Shown one piece after another: positions 43,138 through 50,928 of a stretch of 64,000 bases of DNA (the stretch's first letter is position 1; each line of letters begins with the position of its first letter). The notes under the pieces were generated by a model that saw only the letters and a program-made list of their open reading frames with translations, was not told the DNA's origin and ran no database searches. This stretch comes from Natrinema sp. DC36 (GTDB lineage: Archaea > Halobacteriota > Halobacteria > Halobacteriales > Natrialbaceae). The DNA lies in the NCBI RefSeq assembly GCF_020405225.1, contig NZ_CP084472.1:2418001-2482000 (forward strand). Reading direction: 5' to 3'. Both the position numbers and the translations under genes were made by a program.

Positions 43138-43530
43138 ATGGTCGACGACCGGATCACCGACGGCCGCCGAATCGCCGAACTCCTCTCGAGCGAAATCGAC
43201 GGCCGCGAGGACGGCGAACTCGCACACTTCGCCGTGACCAACGCCGATCGAGACGTCGAACCGACGGCCGACGGCGCTCGCGCCTACGACATCACTCGTC
43301 ACGACGAGCGGATCGGTCGCGCGTTCGTTCACGACGACAGGGCGCACCTCGAGCTCGAGGCGGGGCAAGACGTCGCGGCCGAGGCGGCAGCCGATGTCGA
43401 TCTCCGGGTGCGGCCGAAGACGACGCAGCCGCCGAAAACGCTCGTGTTCGTCGAGAGCGGGGCCGAGGTCAAGCGAGCCACGGACGTGTTACAGACCGTG
43501 AGCCGGCGGCTCGAGGAACCCGACGCGTAG
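43138..43530 (+). CDS. Conserved haloarchaeal hypothetical protein
   Basis: 130 residues, beginning MVDDRITDGRRIAELLSSEI. The sequence alternates acidic helices with beta strands (LAHFAVTNADRDVEPTADGA, YDITRHDERIGRAFVHDDRA) and ends KTLVFVESGAEVKRATDVLQ. It looks like a compact cytoplasmic protein. I do not recognise a named domain. It follows the DUF2240 gene at 23 bp and likely forms an operon with it. Confidence 0.75.
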   Translation: MVDDRITDGRRIAELLSSEIDGREDGELAHFAVTNADRDVEPTADGARAYDITRHDERIGRAFVHDDRAHLELEAGQDVAAEAAADVDLRVRPKTTQPPKTLVFVESGAEVKRATDVLQTVSRRLEEPDA

Positions 43531-44081
43531 GGCGGATCTCCCCTGATTGACCATTCCTCGAGCGGTGGCGCGCGCTGGGCCGCGGTGAACTGCGAGGCCC
43601 GAACGAAGTGACGGCCTCGATGGTGTGAGCGGTGACCGCAGGGAGCCGCGAACCACTGTGAACCGCGGCACGATGCTGCGCGAGGGATGAGCGAGGGAGC
43701 GGAGCGACCGAGCGAATCGGCTGGGGAGAGTGAGGCACTCCTAGTTGCCAGAAGAAGCCATTTTAGAACTAATAGAAGGGTTGTTTCGCCAAATGGATTC
43801 TAATGAGAAGGAACGCGATCGAGTATCCTGCTACCGTGGCAACAGGGAATTTCCACACCCTCCCCAGCCGATTCGCTCACTAGCGTTCGCTCATCCCTCG
43901 CGCAACGTCGTTGGCCGACCTCACTGGTGTTCGGTCGGCCCACGGCGCGCGCCACCGCACGCCGGTTGACCAGTCTCGAGTGACATTGCCCTTCCCCTGT
44001 ACTGATCGATTCCGTGGAGAGCGCAACGGCTCGTCTATAGAAAACGTTCGTCAGGCCGAAACGGATCTCACAGGATCCGTT
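43531..44081. repeat. Composite inverted-repeat element in a 550-bp gene-free region
   Basis: Nested inverted repeats surround an AT-richer core (about 43740-43855). Outer arms are CGGTGGCGCGCGC at 43563-43575 and the complementary GCGCGCGCCACCG at 43945-43957. Inner arms are about 55 bases each (43678-43735 and 43858-43912), both carrying GCGCGAGGGATGAGCGA and GAGCGAATCGGCTGGGGAG on opposite strands. The core encodes a short coding-like stub (LPEEAILELIEGLFRQMDSN). It looks like a non-autonomous mobile element or a decayed insertion; no transposase is present. Confidence 0.7.
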
Positions 44082-44741
44082 TCACTCGAGCGTCGCAACG
44101 AGTTCCGGAAGCGTCGCCGCGATTTCCCGCTGCTCGACGTGACCGATCGCGCGCGAATCGGGTTCGGAGCCGTCCTCGAGCAGTACCTGAATCGCTCGCA
44201 TCCCCGCCTCGGTCGCGCCCCGAATATCGGCTTCGACCTCGTCGCCAATGTAGACCGCGTCGGCGGGATCGACGCCCAGCTCGTTGGTGATCGCCTGGAA
44301 CGCGCGCGGATCGGGCTTGCCGGCCTCGAGTTCGCCCGTCACGAGCGCGGCGTCGAAGGCGTCCTCCCAGCCCAGCGTCTCGAGTTTGTCCCGCTGGGCG
44401 CGGACGGGGCCGTTGGTGAGCAGGCCGACCCGGTACTCGCCGCGCAGGTCCGCGAGCATGGCTTCGACGCCGGGGAGCGCCTCGAGGTCGTCGGCGATCG
44501 TCTCGCGATAGGCCGTCGCGACCGCGGCCGGGTCGGCGTCGCTCTCGCTGTCCGCGAGCAGGTCGGCGAAGATGGGCTCGCGCGTCTCGGTGGTGAGATT
44601 CCGGCGGTGGGCCGCGAGATACGCGTCGCGAGTGAGCGACGGCGCACCGGTTGCGGTCGTGGCATCCTCGAGAATCGTCGCTCGATCCCGCTGGGGAACG
44701 GCGAGCGTGTAATCGAGATCGAAGACGACCGCCTGTGGCAT
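44082..44741 (-). CDS. HAD-superfamily hydrolase
   Basis: 219 residues from the ATG at 44741. Motif I is VVFDLDYTLA (nucleophile Asp8 and Asp10), motif II LLTNGPV, motif III GKPDPRAF (Lys) and motif IV YIGDEVEADI. A helical cap domain lies between motifs I and II, so it is a C1-cap phosphatase of the phosphoglycolate-phosphatase/pyrimidine nucleotidase type. The substrate is unknown. It stands beside the antiporter gene on the same strand with a 59-bp spacer; no functional link is evident. Confidence 0.88.
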   Translation of the reverse strand: MPQAVVFDLDYTLAVPQRDRATILEDATTATGAPSLTRDAYLAAHRRNLTTETREPIFADLLADSESDADPAAVATAYRETIADDLEALPGVEAMLADLRGEYRVGLLTNGPVRAQRDKLETLGWEDAFDAALVTGELEAGKPDPRAFQAITNELGVDPADAVYIGDEVEADIRGATEAGMRAIQVLLEDGSEPDSRAIGHVEQREIAATLPELVATLE

Positions 44742-44800
44742 AGGAGTGAAAGGGGACTCGAGCGGGTTGAAGCTATCCCTTCGGAGACGCCACCCCGCTC

Positions 44801-46132
44801 TCACTCCTGTACCGCCTCGGCGGAGCCGGAGCGCCGCCGCTCGAGCGCCGAGACGACGACGGGTTCGATCCGGCTCGAGTACTGCATGAGCGACGTGCCG
44901 AGGATGCTCATGACGAGGACGTAGCCGACGGTGAAGGCGTAGATCGTCTGTGCCGTCACCGTCGCGATGCCGCTGCCGGCCCCCGAGAGCGCGAGGCTCG
45001 CGATGATCAAGGAAAACTCGCCGCGGGTGGCCATCCCGAAGCCCACCCGGAGCGAGCGACGGTCGTCGAGACCGTAGATCCGGCCGCCCAGGTAGCCGCT
45101 GACGAGTTTCGTCGGCGTCGTCACGACGACGGCGGCGGCGATCATCCCGAGAATCGAGAGCGTGAACAGCCCCGGATCGGTGACGAGGCCGATCCAGAAG
45201 AAGAAGATCGCCGCGAAGGCGTCCCGGAGCGGTTCGAGCAGTCGCTCGAGGTCGTGGACGTGGTCGGTCGACGAGAAGGTCATGCCGACGAAGAACGCGG
45301 CGACGGCCTCGCTAACGCCCATCGCGAGGGCGATCCCGGCGACGAGGATCGTGACGCCGAGCGCTCGGACGACGACGAACTCGTTGGTGTCGGCGTCCAG
45401 AAAGCGCTGAAAGAAGTCGGTTCCGAACGTAACGAGTGCGAGCAGCGCGAGGATGACGCCGATCGCGATGCCGATCTGGCCCGCGGCCGCCCCGACGTCG
45501 CCGCCGCCCAGCACCAGCGCCGACGCGATCGCCAGATAGACCGCGATGAACAGGTCTTCGTAGACGAGCGTCCCGAGCAGCGGTTCGGCCTCGCTGTTGG
45601 CGATCCAGCCCAGATCGATCAGCGACTTCGTGATGATCGCGCTCGAGGAGATGTAGACGATCCCGGCGGTGAGAAAGGCCGCGAGAAAGTCCCCGAAGAC
45701 GAGGTAGCCGAAGATCAGTCCGATCCCGAAGTTGATCGCGAGATCGACGGTCCCCGCCTTGCCGATCCGATCCCTGCTCGCGAGCAGCCGATCCAGGTTG
45801 AACTCGAGGCCCAGAAAGAACAACAGGAGGACGATCCCGATCTCGGCGCCGACGACGATGAAGTCCGTCTCGCCGAGCGCGAGTCCGCCCAGCGCTGCCA
45901 GGAGGTCCATCCCGCCGATCGTCACCTCTGGAACGACGACCGAGACGCCGCCGACGCCGACCTCGCTGCCGACGAGCGCGGGAAGTTCGCCGAGTACGTT
46001 CGAGCCCAGCACGACGCCGATGATGATGTAAAAGGGGATCACCGACTGATCGATCCGACTCGAGAGAATGCCGGCGAACGCGGCCGCGGTAAAGAGGATG
46101 CCGACGTCGATGAGCGCCGTTTCAGTTGCCAC
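44801..46132 (-). CDS. CPA2-family cation:proton antiporter membrane subunit
   Basis: 443 residues with about 12-13 transmembrane helices. It shows the Na+/H+ exchanger fold: SRIDQSVIPFYIIIGVVLGS early, LLLFFLGLEFNLDRLL in the middle, and SSAIITKSLIDLGWI as the half-helix crossing region. MATRGEFSLIIASLALSGAG follows near the end. It resembles KefB/AmhT-type K+ or Na+ antiporters. The partner RCK-C protein is encoded just upstream on the same strand (46167-46661), so they form a two-component gated antiporter important for osmotic and pH control. Confidence 0.92.
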   Translation of the reverse strand: MATETALIDVGILFTAAAFAGILSSRIDQSVIPFYIIIGVVLGSNVLGELPALVGSEVGVGGVSVVVPEVTIGGMDLLAALGGLALGETDFIVVGAEIGIVLLLFFLGLEFNLDRLLASRDRIGKAGTVDLAINFGIGLIFGYLVFGDFLAAFLTAGIVYISSSAIITKSLIDLGWIANSEAEPLLGTLVYEDLFIAVYLAIASALVLGGGDVGAAAGQIGIAIGVILALLALVTFGTDFFQRFLDADTNEFVVVRALGVTILVAGIALAMGVSEAVAAFFVGMTFSSTDHVHDLERLLEPLRDAFAAIFFFWIGLVTDPGLFTLSILGMIAAAVVVTTPTKLVSGYLGGRIYGLDDRRSLRVGFGMATRGEFSLIIASLALSGAGSGIATVTAQTIYAFTVGYVLVMSILGTSLMQYSSRIEPVVVSALERRRSGSAEAVQE

Positions 46133-46166
46133 TACCGCTCACCTCCGGCGGATGTATCCGTGGCGA

Positions 46167-46661
46167 TCACTCTTCGAGTCCGGCTCCGAGCAGTTCCTCG
46201 AACTGGGCACAGCCCTCGCGGTCGCCGGTGACGACTAACGTATCGCCGACCGTGAGAACCGTCTCGGGCGTCGGCGGCGAAATCAACTCGTCATCGCGCT
46301 GGATGGCGACGATGGAGACGCCCGTCCGGTCGCGGATGTTCGCCTCGGCGAGGCTCTGGCCGGCGACTTCGGCACCCTCGGCGACGCCGTACCACTCGAG
46401 GTAGGTGTCCTCGGAGAGCATCGTTTCCACCTGGTCGGCCTGCACCGGCTGGAAGTACGCCCCCTCCAGGATGGTGCCGATCTTCCGGGCGAGCCGATCC
46501 GAGGCTTCGAACAGCTTGTCGCCGTCCGCGTCCGCGTCCGCCTTCAGGTACACCTCCCGTTTCCCCGTGTTGTGCGTCACGATGACGAGCCGTTCTCCGT
46601 TCTCGAGTTCGACCTCGAACTTCTTCCCGACGCCGGGGAGGTCGCTCTCGTAGACAGTCAT
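46167..46661 (-). CDS. TrkA-C/RCK regulatory subunit of the antiporter
   Basis: 164 residues. An N-terminal domain (YESDLPGVGKKFEVELENGE) precedes a TrkA-C domain (GAEVAGQSLAEANIRDRTGV, then AIQRDDELISPPTPETVLTV and GDTLVVTGDREGCAQFEELL). Proteins of this build (KhtT/AmhM type) are cytosolic regulators that bind a ligand and gate a CPA2 antiporter. The gene lies 34 bp upstream of the antiporter gene and is the first of the operon. Confidence 0.92.
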   Translation of the reverse strand: MTVYESDLPGVGKKFEVELENGERLVIVTHNTGKREVYLKADADADGDKLFEASDRLARKIGTILEGAYFQPVQADQVETMLSEDTYLEWYGVAEGAEVAGQSLAEANIRDRTGVSIVAIQRDDELISPPTPETVLTVGDTLVVTGDREGCAQFEELLGAGLEE

Positions 46662-46784
46662 ACCAGTACGTTCGAAGCCGACGCATTAAATAGCGTGTCC
46701 TCGCGGAAATGCGAGATCGATGCTCCCCCGCAGTGATCGATTCTCGGAGCCGACGAGGAACTATTTCGCGAGCCCGCGATGAAA

Positions 46785-47153
46785 CTACTCCGCGAGTCCC
46801 TCGATGAGGAACGCCGCGGAGGCGAGGTTCGTCGCGAGCGCCGTGTCGCGAACGTCACAGATCCGCAACAGCGCCGAGATATCGGGCTCGTGGGGCTGGG
46901 CTCGCAGCGGATCCCGGAGGAAGACGATCCCGTCGAGTTTCCCCTCCGCGACCTCCGCACCGATCATCAGGTCCCCGCCGAGCGGTCCCGACTCCTTGCG
47001 TTCGACCTCGAGATCAGTCTCGTCTCTGAGCCGCTGCCCGGTGGTTCCGGTCGCGATCAGTTCGTATGCTCGCAGTTGTTCCTCGTGAGTCCGCGCGAAC
47101 TCGATGAGGTCCGGCTTCTTCTCGTCGTGGGCGATCAGTGCGACGCGAGTCAT
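46785..47153 (-). CDS. mgsA: Methylglyoxal synthase
   Basis: 122 residues from the ATG at 47153. VALIAHDEKKPDLIEFA carries the conserved His/Asp/Lys of the phosphate site, TGTTGQRL the phosphate-binding loop, and SGPLGGDLMIGAEVAEG the catalytic Asp region. PHEPDISALLRICDVRDTAL follows, with the family's conserved His. The enzyme converts dihydroxyacetone phosphate to methylglyoxal and phosphate, a bypass of lower glycolysis. The length matches the short MgsA class. Confidence 0.92.
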   Translation of the reverse strand: MTRVALIAHDEKKPDLIEFARTHEEQLRAYELIATGTTGQRLRDETDLEVERKESGPLGGDLMIGAEVAEGKLDGIVFLRDPLRAQPHEPDISALLRICDVRDTALATNLASAAFLIEGLAE

Positions 47154-47337
47154 ACCCAGCCCGTCCACCCCGCGGCAGATAAGCGCTCGCTCGCGGGGAC
47201 GATTCACTCACCCCAACGAGCGGGCCATTCGGGACGGCGGAGTGGCCGGCAGCCGAGATCGAAACGCTTCGACGGCAGCCCGACGAGCGGACTCGAGGCG
47301 GCTATCGACTTTTGACGCTGGCGACCGACCACCGACT

Positions 47338-48138
47338 ATGGACGATCCCACCGAGCCCGGCGATCGATCGGCGAGACACGTCTGGTCGGCCGGTCGGTAT
47401 CCCGCGATGGCACCGAACATGCTGCCCGCCATCGCACGACTGGTCAACACCGCGGGGATCGATCCGGGCAACCGCGTCCTCGACGTCGGCTGCGGGACCG
47501 GAAACGCCGCGCTGACGGCCCGTCGAGCGGGCGCGAACGTCGTCGGCCTCGATCTCGCTCACGGAATGCTCGAGTTGGCCCGTGACAACGCCTCGCTCGC
47601 CGCCGAAGACGATATCGGCTGGCTCACCGGCGACGCCGAGGCCCTTCCCGTCCCGGACGACGCGTTCGACGTGGTCCTCTCGAACTTCGGCCACGTCTTC
47701 GCGCCGGACTCGGCCCGCGCCGGCGCGGAACTCCGACGCGTAACGAAACCCGGTGGTCGAGTCTGTTTCACCGCGTGGTCGCCCAACGGCGTCGTCGGGG
47801 ACCTCACAGCGGTCCTGACCGACCACGTCGCCGAACCGCCGAGCGATCCGTGGTCGCACCTGCAGTGGGGCAAGCCGGAGTTCGTCCGCGAGCAGTTCGC
47901 CGACGTCGCCGCCCTCTCGTTCCAACGTCGGCTGCTCGAGTTCCGCTACGCCACGCCACACCACTTCTGGCGGGAGTTCGCCGAGGAGTCCGGTCCGCTT
48001 TCGCCCGTCCTCCAGCGCATGAACGACGACGACGCGCGGGCCGCGCTCCGCCGGGACGCGGTCGCCGCGCTCGAGGACTGGTTCGGGGACAACGCGATCC
48101 GCGTCGAATACCTTCAAGCGCGAGCCGTGATCGGGTAA
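47338..48138 (+). CDS. SAM-dependent class I methyltransferase
   Basis: 266 residues from the ATG at 47338. Motif I is VLDVGCGTGNAAL, motif II region VVGLDLAHGML, motif III GDAEALPVPDDAFDVVLSNF and post-motif VTKPGGRVCFTAW. This is the UbiE/COQ5-like methyltransf_11 layout. The N-terminus ARHVWSAGRYPAMAPNMLPA is the typical small-molecule methyltransferase lead-in. The substrate is unknown. No quinone or cobalamin genes are nearby. Confidence 0.87.
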   Translation: MDDPTEPGDRSARHVWSAGRYPAMAPNMLPAIARLVNTAGIDPGNRVLDVGCGTGNAALTARRAGANVVGLDLAHGMLELARDNASLAAEDDIGWLTGDAEALPVPDDAFDVVLSNFGHVFAPDSARAGAELRRVTKPGGRVCFTAWSPNGVVGDLTAVLTDHVAEPPSDPWSHLQWGKPEFVREQFADVAALSFQRRLLEFRYATPHHFWREFAEESGPLSPVLQRMNDDDARAALRRDAVAALEDWFGDNAIRVEYLQARAVIG

Positions 48139-48273
48139 CTCCGTCAGCGCGATCGATCGTCGTCGGCGAGCGCCGAGACGCGTACGGCAGTTCCTCGAGC
48201 TGACGGTCACGCATCGAGTACCGTTTTGCTTTCCGGCAGGGCGCTTTTGGCGCTCACTCCTGTGACAGTGACC

Positions 48274-49365
48274 ATGGGCGTGTTCGACAGTTGGGACGGC
48301 AAGCGCGTCGCCTGGGTCGTGCTCGGAGGAGTCCTCGCGGTGCTGATCGGACTCGCTCTCTTCAGGTACATCGGTCCGTTGCTCTTCGCGGTCTTCCTGT
48401 ACTACGCGACGCGGCCGCTCTACCGCCAGATCGATCGGGTCATCGACCATCCGAACGTGACGGCGACGGCCACGATCCTGTTCGTCATCCTGCCGATGAT
48501 CGCCGTCGTCGCCTACGCGGGCATCGTCGGGCTCAGGGAACTCGATCAGTTCCTCGCCGCGAGCGACCTCGAGGCCTACCGGTCGACCCTCGAACCGTAT
48601 CTGCAGCCGATTCGTCGGGGAAACGTCGGTGAACTTCGAGACGCGCTCGGGAGCGGCTCCGGCGGCTCGTTCGCGGGTGCGCTTCGACAGGGCGTCCCGG
48701 GAGCCGTCGGTCAGCTGCTGTCGATCGCCGGAGCGATATTCTCGGTCCTCGCCCGGTTCTTTCTCATGCTCACGATTCTCTTCTACCTCCTGCGGGACGA
48801 CGAGAAACTGCGTCGGTGGTTCTACGAGAGTATCGACCACGACGACGACATCGTCTCGTACACCCAGGCGGTCGACGACGACCTCGAGACGGTCTTTCTC
48901 AGCAACTTGGCGGTAATCCTGGTGGCAGCCACCGCCGCCGTCGTCATATACTACGGGCTCAATTTCGTCGCCTCGGGCGGGACCGTCGTCGGGACGCCGG
49001 TGTTGCTCTCCCTGCTCATCGGGATCGGGACGCTGATCCCGGCCGTCGGGATGAAGATCGTCTACGTCCCCTACGGGTTGGTTCTCCTCGGCGTCGCGCT
49101 GACGACCCCGAAGCCGCTCTGGCACCCGCTCGCGTTCTTCGCGCTCACGTTCGTCGTCATCGATACCATCCCCGACTTCTTCGCGCGGTCGTTCCTCTCC
49201 GCGCGTAGCGGCGTTCACATGGGACTCGTCCTCCTCGGCTACTTCCTCGGCACGCTCGCCTTCGGCTGGTGGGGGCTGTTCCTCGGTCCGATCGTCGTCG
49301 TCCTCGCGGTCCACTTCGGGGAGACGGTCTTTCCCGACCTCGCGAGCGATTTCCTCCGAGAGTGA
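48274..49365 (+). CDS. AI-2E family (PerM/TqsA-like) membrane transporter
   Basis: 363 residues from the ATG at 48274. About eight transmembrane helices occur. N-terminal ones (VLGGVLAVLIGLALFRYIGP, AVFLYYATRPLYRQIDRVID) are followed by an extracellular loop, and then the conserved C-terminal block (GIGTLIPAVGMKIVYVPYGL, FFALTFVVIDTIPDFFARSF, GYFLGTLAFGWWGLFLGP). Members export autoinducer-2, act as Na+/H+ antiporters or have unknown substrates; which applies here cannot be told. The open frame to 48226 is less likely because it adds no hydrophobic segment. Confidence 0.88.
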   Translation: MGVFDSWDGKRVAWVVLGGVLAVLIGLALFRYIGPLLFAVFLYYATRPLYRQIDRVIDHPNVTATATILFVILPMIAVVAYAGIVGLRELDQFLAASDLEAYRSTLEPYLQPIRRGNVGELRDALGSGSGGSFAGALRQGVPGAVGQLLSIAGAIFSVLARFFLMLTILFYLLRDDEKLRRWFYESIDHDDDIVSYTQAVDDDLETVFLSNLAVILVAATAAVVIYYGLNFVASGGTVVGTPVLLSLLIGIGTLIPAVGMKIVYVPYGLVLLGVALTTPKPLWHPLAFFALTFVVIDTIPDFFARSFLSARSGVHMGLVLLGYFLGTLAFGWWGLFLGPIVVVLAVHFGETVFPDLASDFLRE

Positions 49366-49396
49366 CGCTGCCGATGGCCCCGCGAGGGCTCCGATA

Positions 49397-49469
49397 GTAG
49401 CCACTGAAACCAGTTACGTACTGATCGCAACGCTAGGCGGTCAGCTGTACGATGACGGTCAGTGGCTAC
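49397..49469. repeat. Palindromic element, GTAGCCACTGA family, copy 3
   Basis: The ends GTAGCCACTGA (49397-49407) and TCAGTGGCTAC (49459-49469) are perfect 11-bp inverted repeats enclosing 51 bases with the core ACTGATCGCAACGCT. The whole element matches copy 2 (39594-39668) in reverse orientation and shares its ends with copy 1 (1096-1137). It lies between two genes on the same strand. Confidence 0.85.
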
Positions 49470-49542
49470 GATACGACCGCTGGTTGAACGACGCGGACTG
49501 CAAGGCATCATTAAAGACGGTTCGCGTCGAGAGGGACGATAA

Positions 49543-49833
49543 ATGAGTGACCAGGTCGTTCTCACCGCGGAAACCGCTCCGGACGCCGTCGACGAGACCC
49601 CGCCGAGCGCCAAACTCGTGCTGACGGTCCTCGCACACGAGGGAAGTCTCACCCAGTCTCGACTCGCCGACGAGACGATGCTCCCCGCTCGAACGGTCCG
49701 CTACGCGTTACAGCAACTCGAGGAGCACGACCTCGTCGACTCGCAAATCTCGTTCGCGGACGCCAGACAGCACGTCTACTCCCTCAACGAGGCCCTGTTT
49801 GTGAAATCGGACGCACGAGAGCCGCAGTCGTGA
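49543..49833 (+). CDS. Small winged-helix transcriptional regulator
   Basis: 96 residues. AKLVLTVLAHEGSLTQSRLA followed by LPARTVRYALQQLEEHDLVD is a MarR/TrmB-like helix-turn-helix with wing (DARQHVYSLNEALF). It has no ligand-binding domain, so it is a minimal regulator. ATAAATG at 49537-49543 suggests a leaderless or very short-leader transcript. Its targets are unknown. It is followed 149 bp later by the dioxygenase gene on the same strand. Confidence 0.82.
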   Translation: MSDQVVLTAETAPDAVDETPPSAKLVLTVLAHEGSLTQSRLADETMLPARTVRYALQQLEEHDLVDSQISFADARQHVYSLNEALFVKSDAREPQS

Positions 49834-49982
49834 CGGCTCGAGCACACAGTATTTTCTGAGGAGCCGAACCCACGGCACTCCACAGCGGTCTTTCCAGTCC
49901 TTCCCGGCGATCTTCTCCCGTCACCTGCGCTCTTCTCCGTTCGTTCCCGGGTTTATTGACGCTGACTCGCGTACGGCTTCGT

Positions 49983-50912
49983 ATGCCCGAAGACATTCCC
50001 GGCATCCACCACGTGACCGCTATCGGGAGCGATCCCCGTCGCAATCTCGAGTTCTACACCGAGACGCTCGGGCTCCGTCTGGTGAAGCGAAGCGTGAATC
50101 AGGACGACGTCTCGGTCTATCACCTGTTCTACGGTGACCACGGCGGGAGCCCCGGAACGAGCATGACGTTCTTCCCGTACACCGACGCCCGTCCGGGACG
50201 GGTCGGAACCGGCCAGGCCAGCGCGGTCGCGTTCCTGATCCCGGCCGAGTCGCTCGAGTTCTGGACCAACCGACTGGCGGACGCCGGCGTCGACGCCGAG
50301 ACGGGAACGCGGTTCGGCGACACCGTCGTTTCGTTCCGGGATCCCGACGGCCTCCCGCTCGAGCTGGTCGCCCGATCCGATGCACCCGCCGGCGATCCGC
50401 CCGAGGGACCGGTTCCCGACGAGCACGCGATTCGGGGCTTCTTCGGCGTGACGCTCTCGCTGTCGACGGCCGATCCGACCGCGGAACTCCTGCGGACGAT
50501 GGGATACAGCGAAACCGACGAAGCCGGCAGCCGTCGGCGCTACGAGAGCGACGGCGAGCTGGGATACGTCGTCGATATCTGTGAGGAGCCACAGGCTCCG
50601 CGCGGACAACCCGGTGCCGGTACCGTCCATCACGTGGCGTTTCGAACGACGAGAGACGACCAGCCCGAGTGGCGCGACGTGCTTCAGGGGCAGGGGCTCC
50701 GGCCGACCGAGATCATCGACCGCAAGTGGTTCGAATCGGTCTACGCCCGCGAACACGGTGGCGTCCTCTTCGAGTTCGCCACGAAGGAACCGGGATACAC
50801 CGTCGACGAGGACCTCGAGGAACTCGGCGAGCGCCTCGTTCTCCCCGAGTGGCTCGAGGATCGGCGCGACGAGATCGAGGCCGGCCTGCCGGAACTCCGG
50901 TCAGAGGGGTAA
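49983..50912 (+). CDS. VOC-superfamily ring-cleaving dioxygenase
   Basis: 309 residues from the ATG at 49983. There are two VOC modules: DIPGIHHVTAIGSDPRRNLE ... DPDGLPLELVAR and GFFGVTLSLSTADPTAEL ... HGGVLFEFATKEPGY. Metal ligands are His8/9 in the first module, His in GTVHHVAFRT and Glu in VLFEFATKE of the second. This is the MhqO/LinE-like arrangement of hydroquinone dioxygenases. It may detoxify quinones; the redox genes at 50929-54089 are a fitting neighbourhood. It converges with the CoA-disulfide-reductase-like gene. Confidence 0.9.
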   Translation: MPEDIPGIHHVTAIGSDPRRNLEFYTETLGLRLVKRSVNQDDVSVYHLFYGDHGGSPGTSMTFFPYTDARPGRVGTGQASAVAFLIPAESLEFWTNRLADAGVDAETGTRFGDTVVSFRDPDGLPLELVARSDAPAGDPPEGPVPDEHAIRGFFGVTLSLSTADPTAELLRTMGYSETDEAGSRRRYESDGELGYVVDICEEPQAPRGQPGAGTVHHVAFRTTRDDQPEWRDVLQGQGLRPTEIIDRKWFESVYAREHGGVLFEFATKEPGYTVDEDLEELGERLVLPEWLEDRRDEIEAGLPELRSEG

Positions 50913-50928
50913 CGCGGCTCGAGGTCGG

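Noticed and set aside
43745-43969. 74-codon plus-strand frame in the composite element
   Set aside because: Only the first about 36 codons look coding-like; the rest runs through the inverted-repeat arm. Kept as a stub inside the element rather than a gene.
47302-49404. Minus-strand open frame of 700 codons across the methyltransferase and AI-2E genes
   Set aside because: It spans two well-supported plus-strand genes and their spacer, and its composition (Arg/Glu-rich, no family) is that of an antisense shadow.
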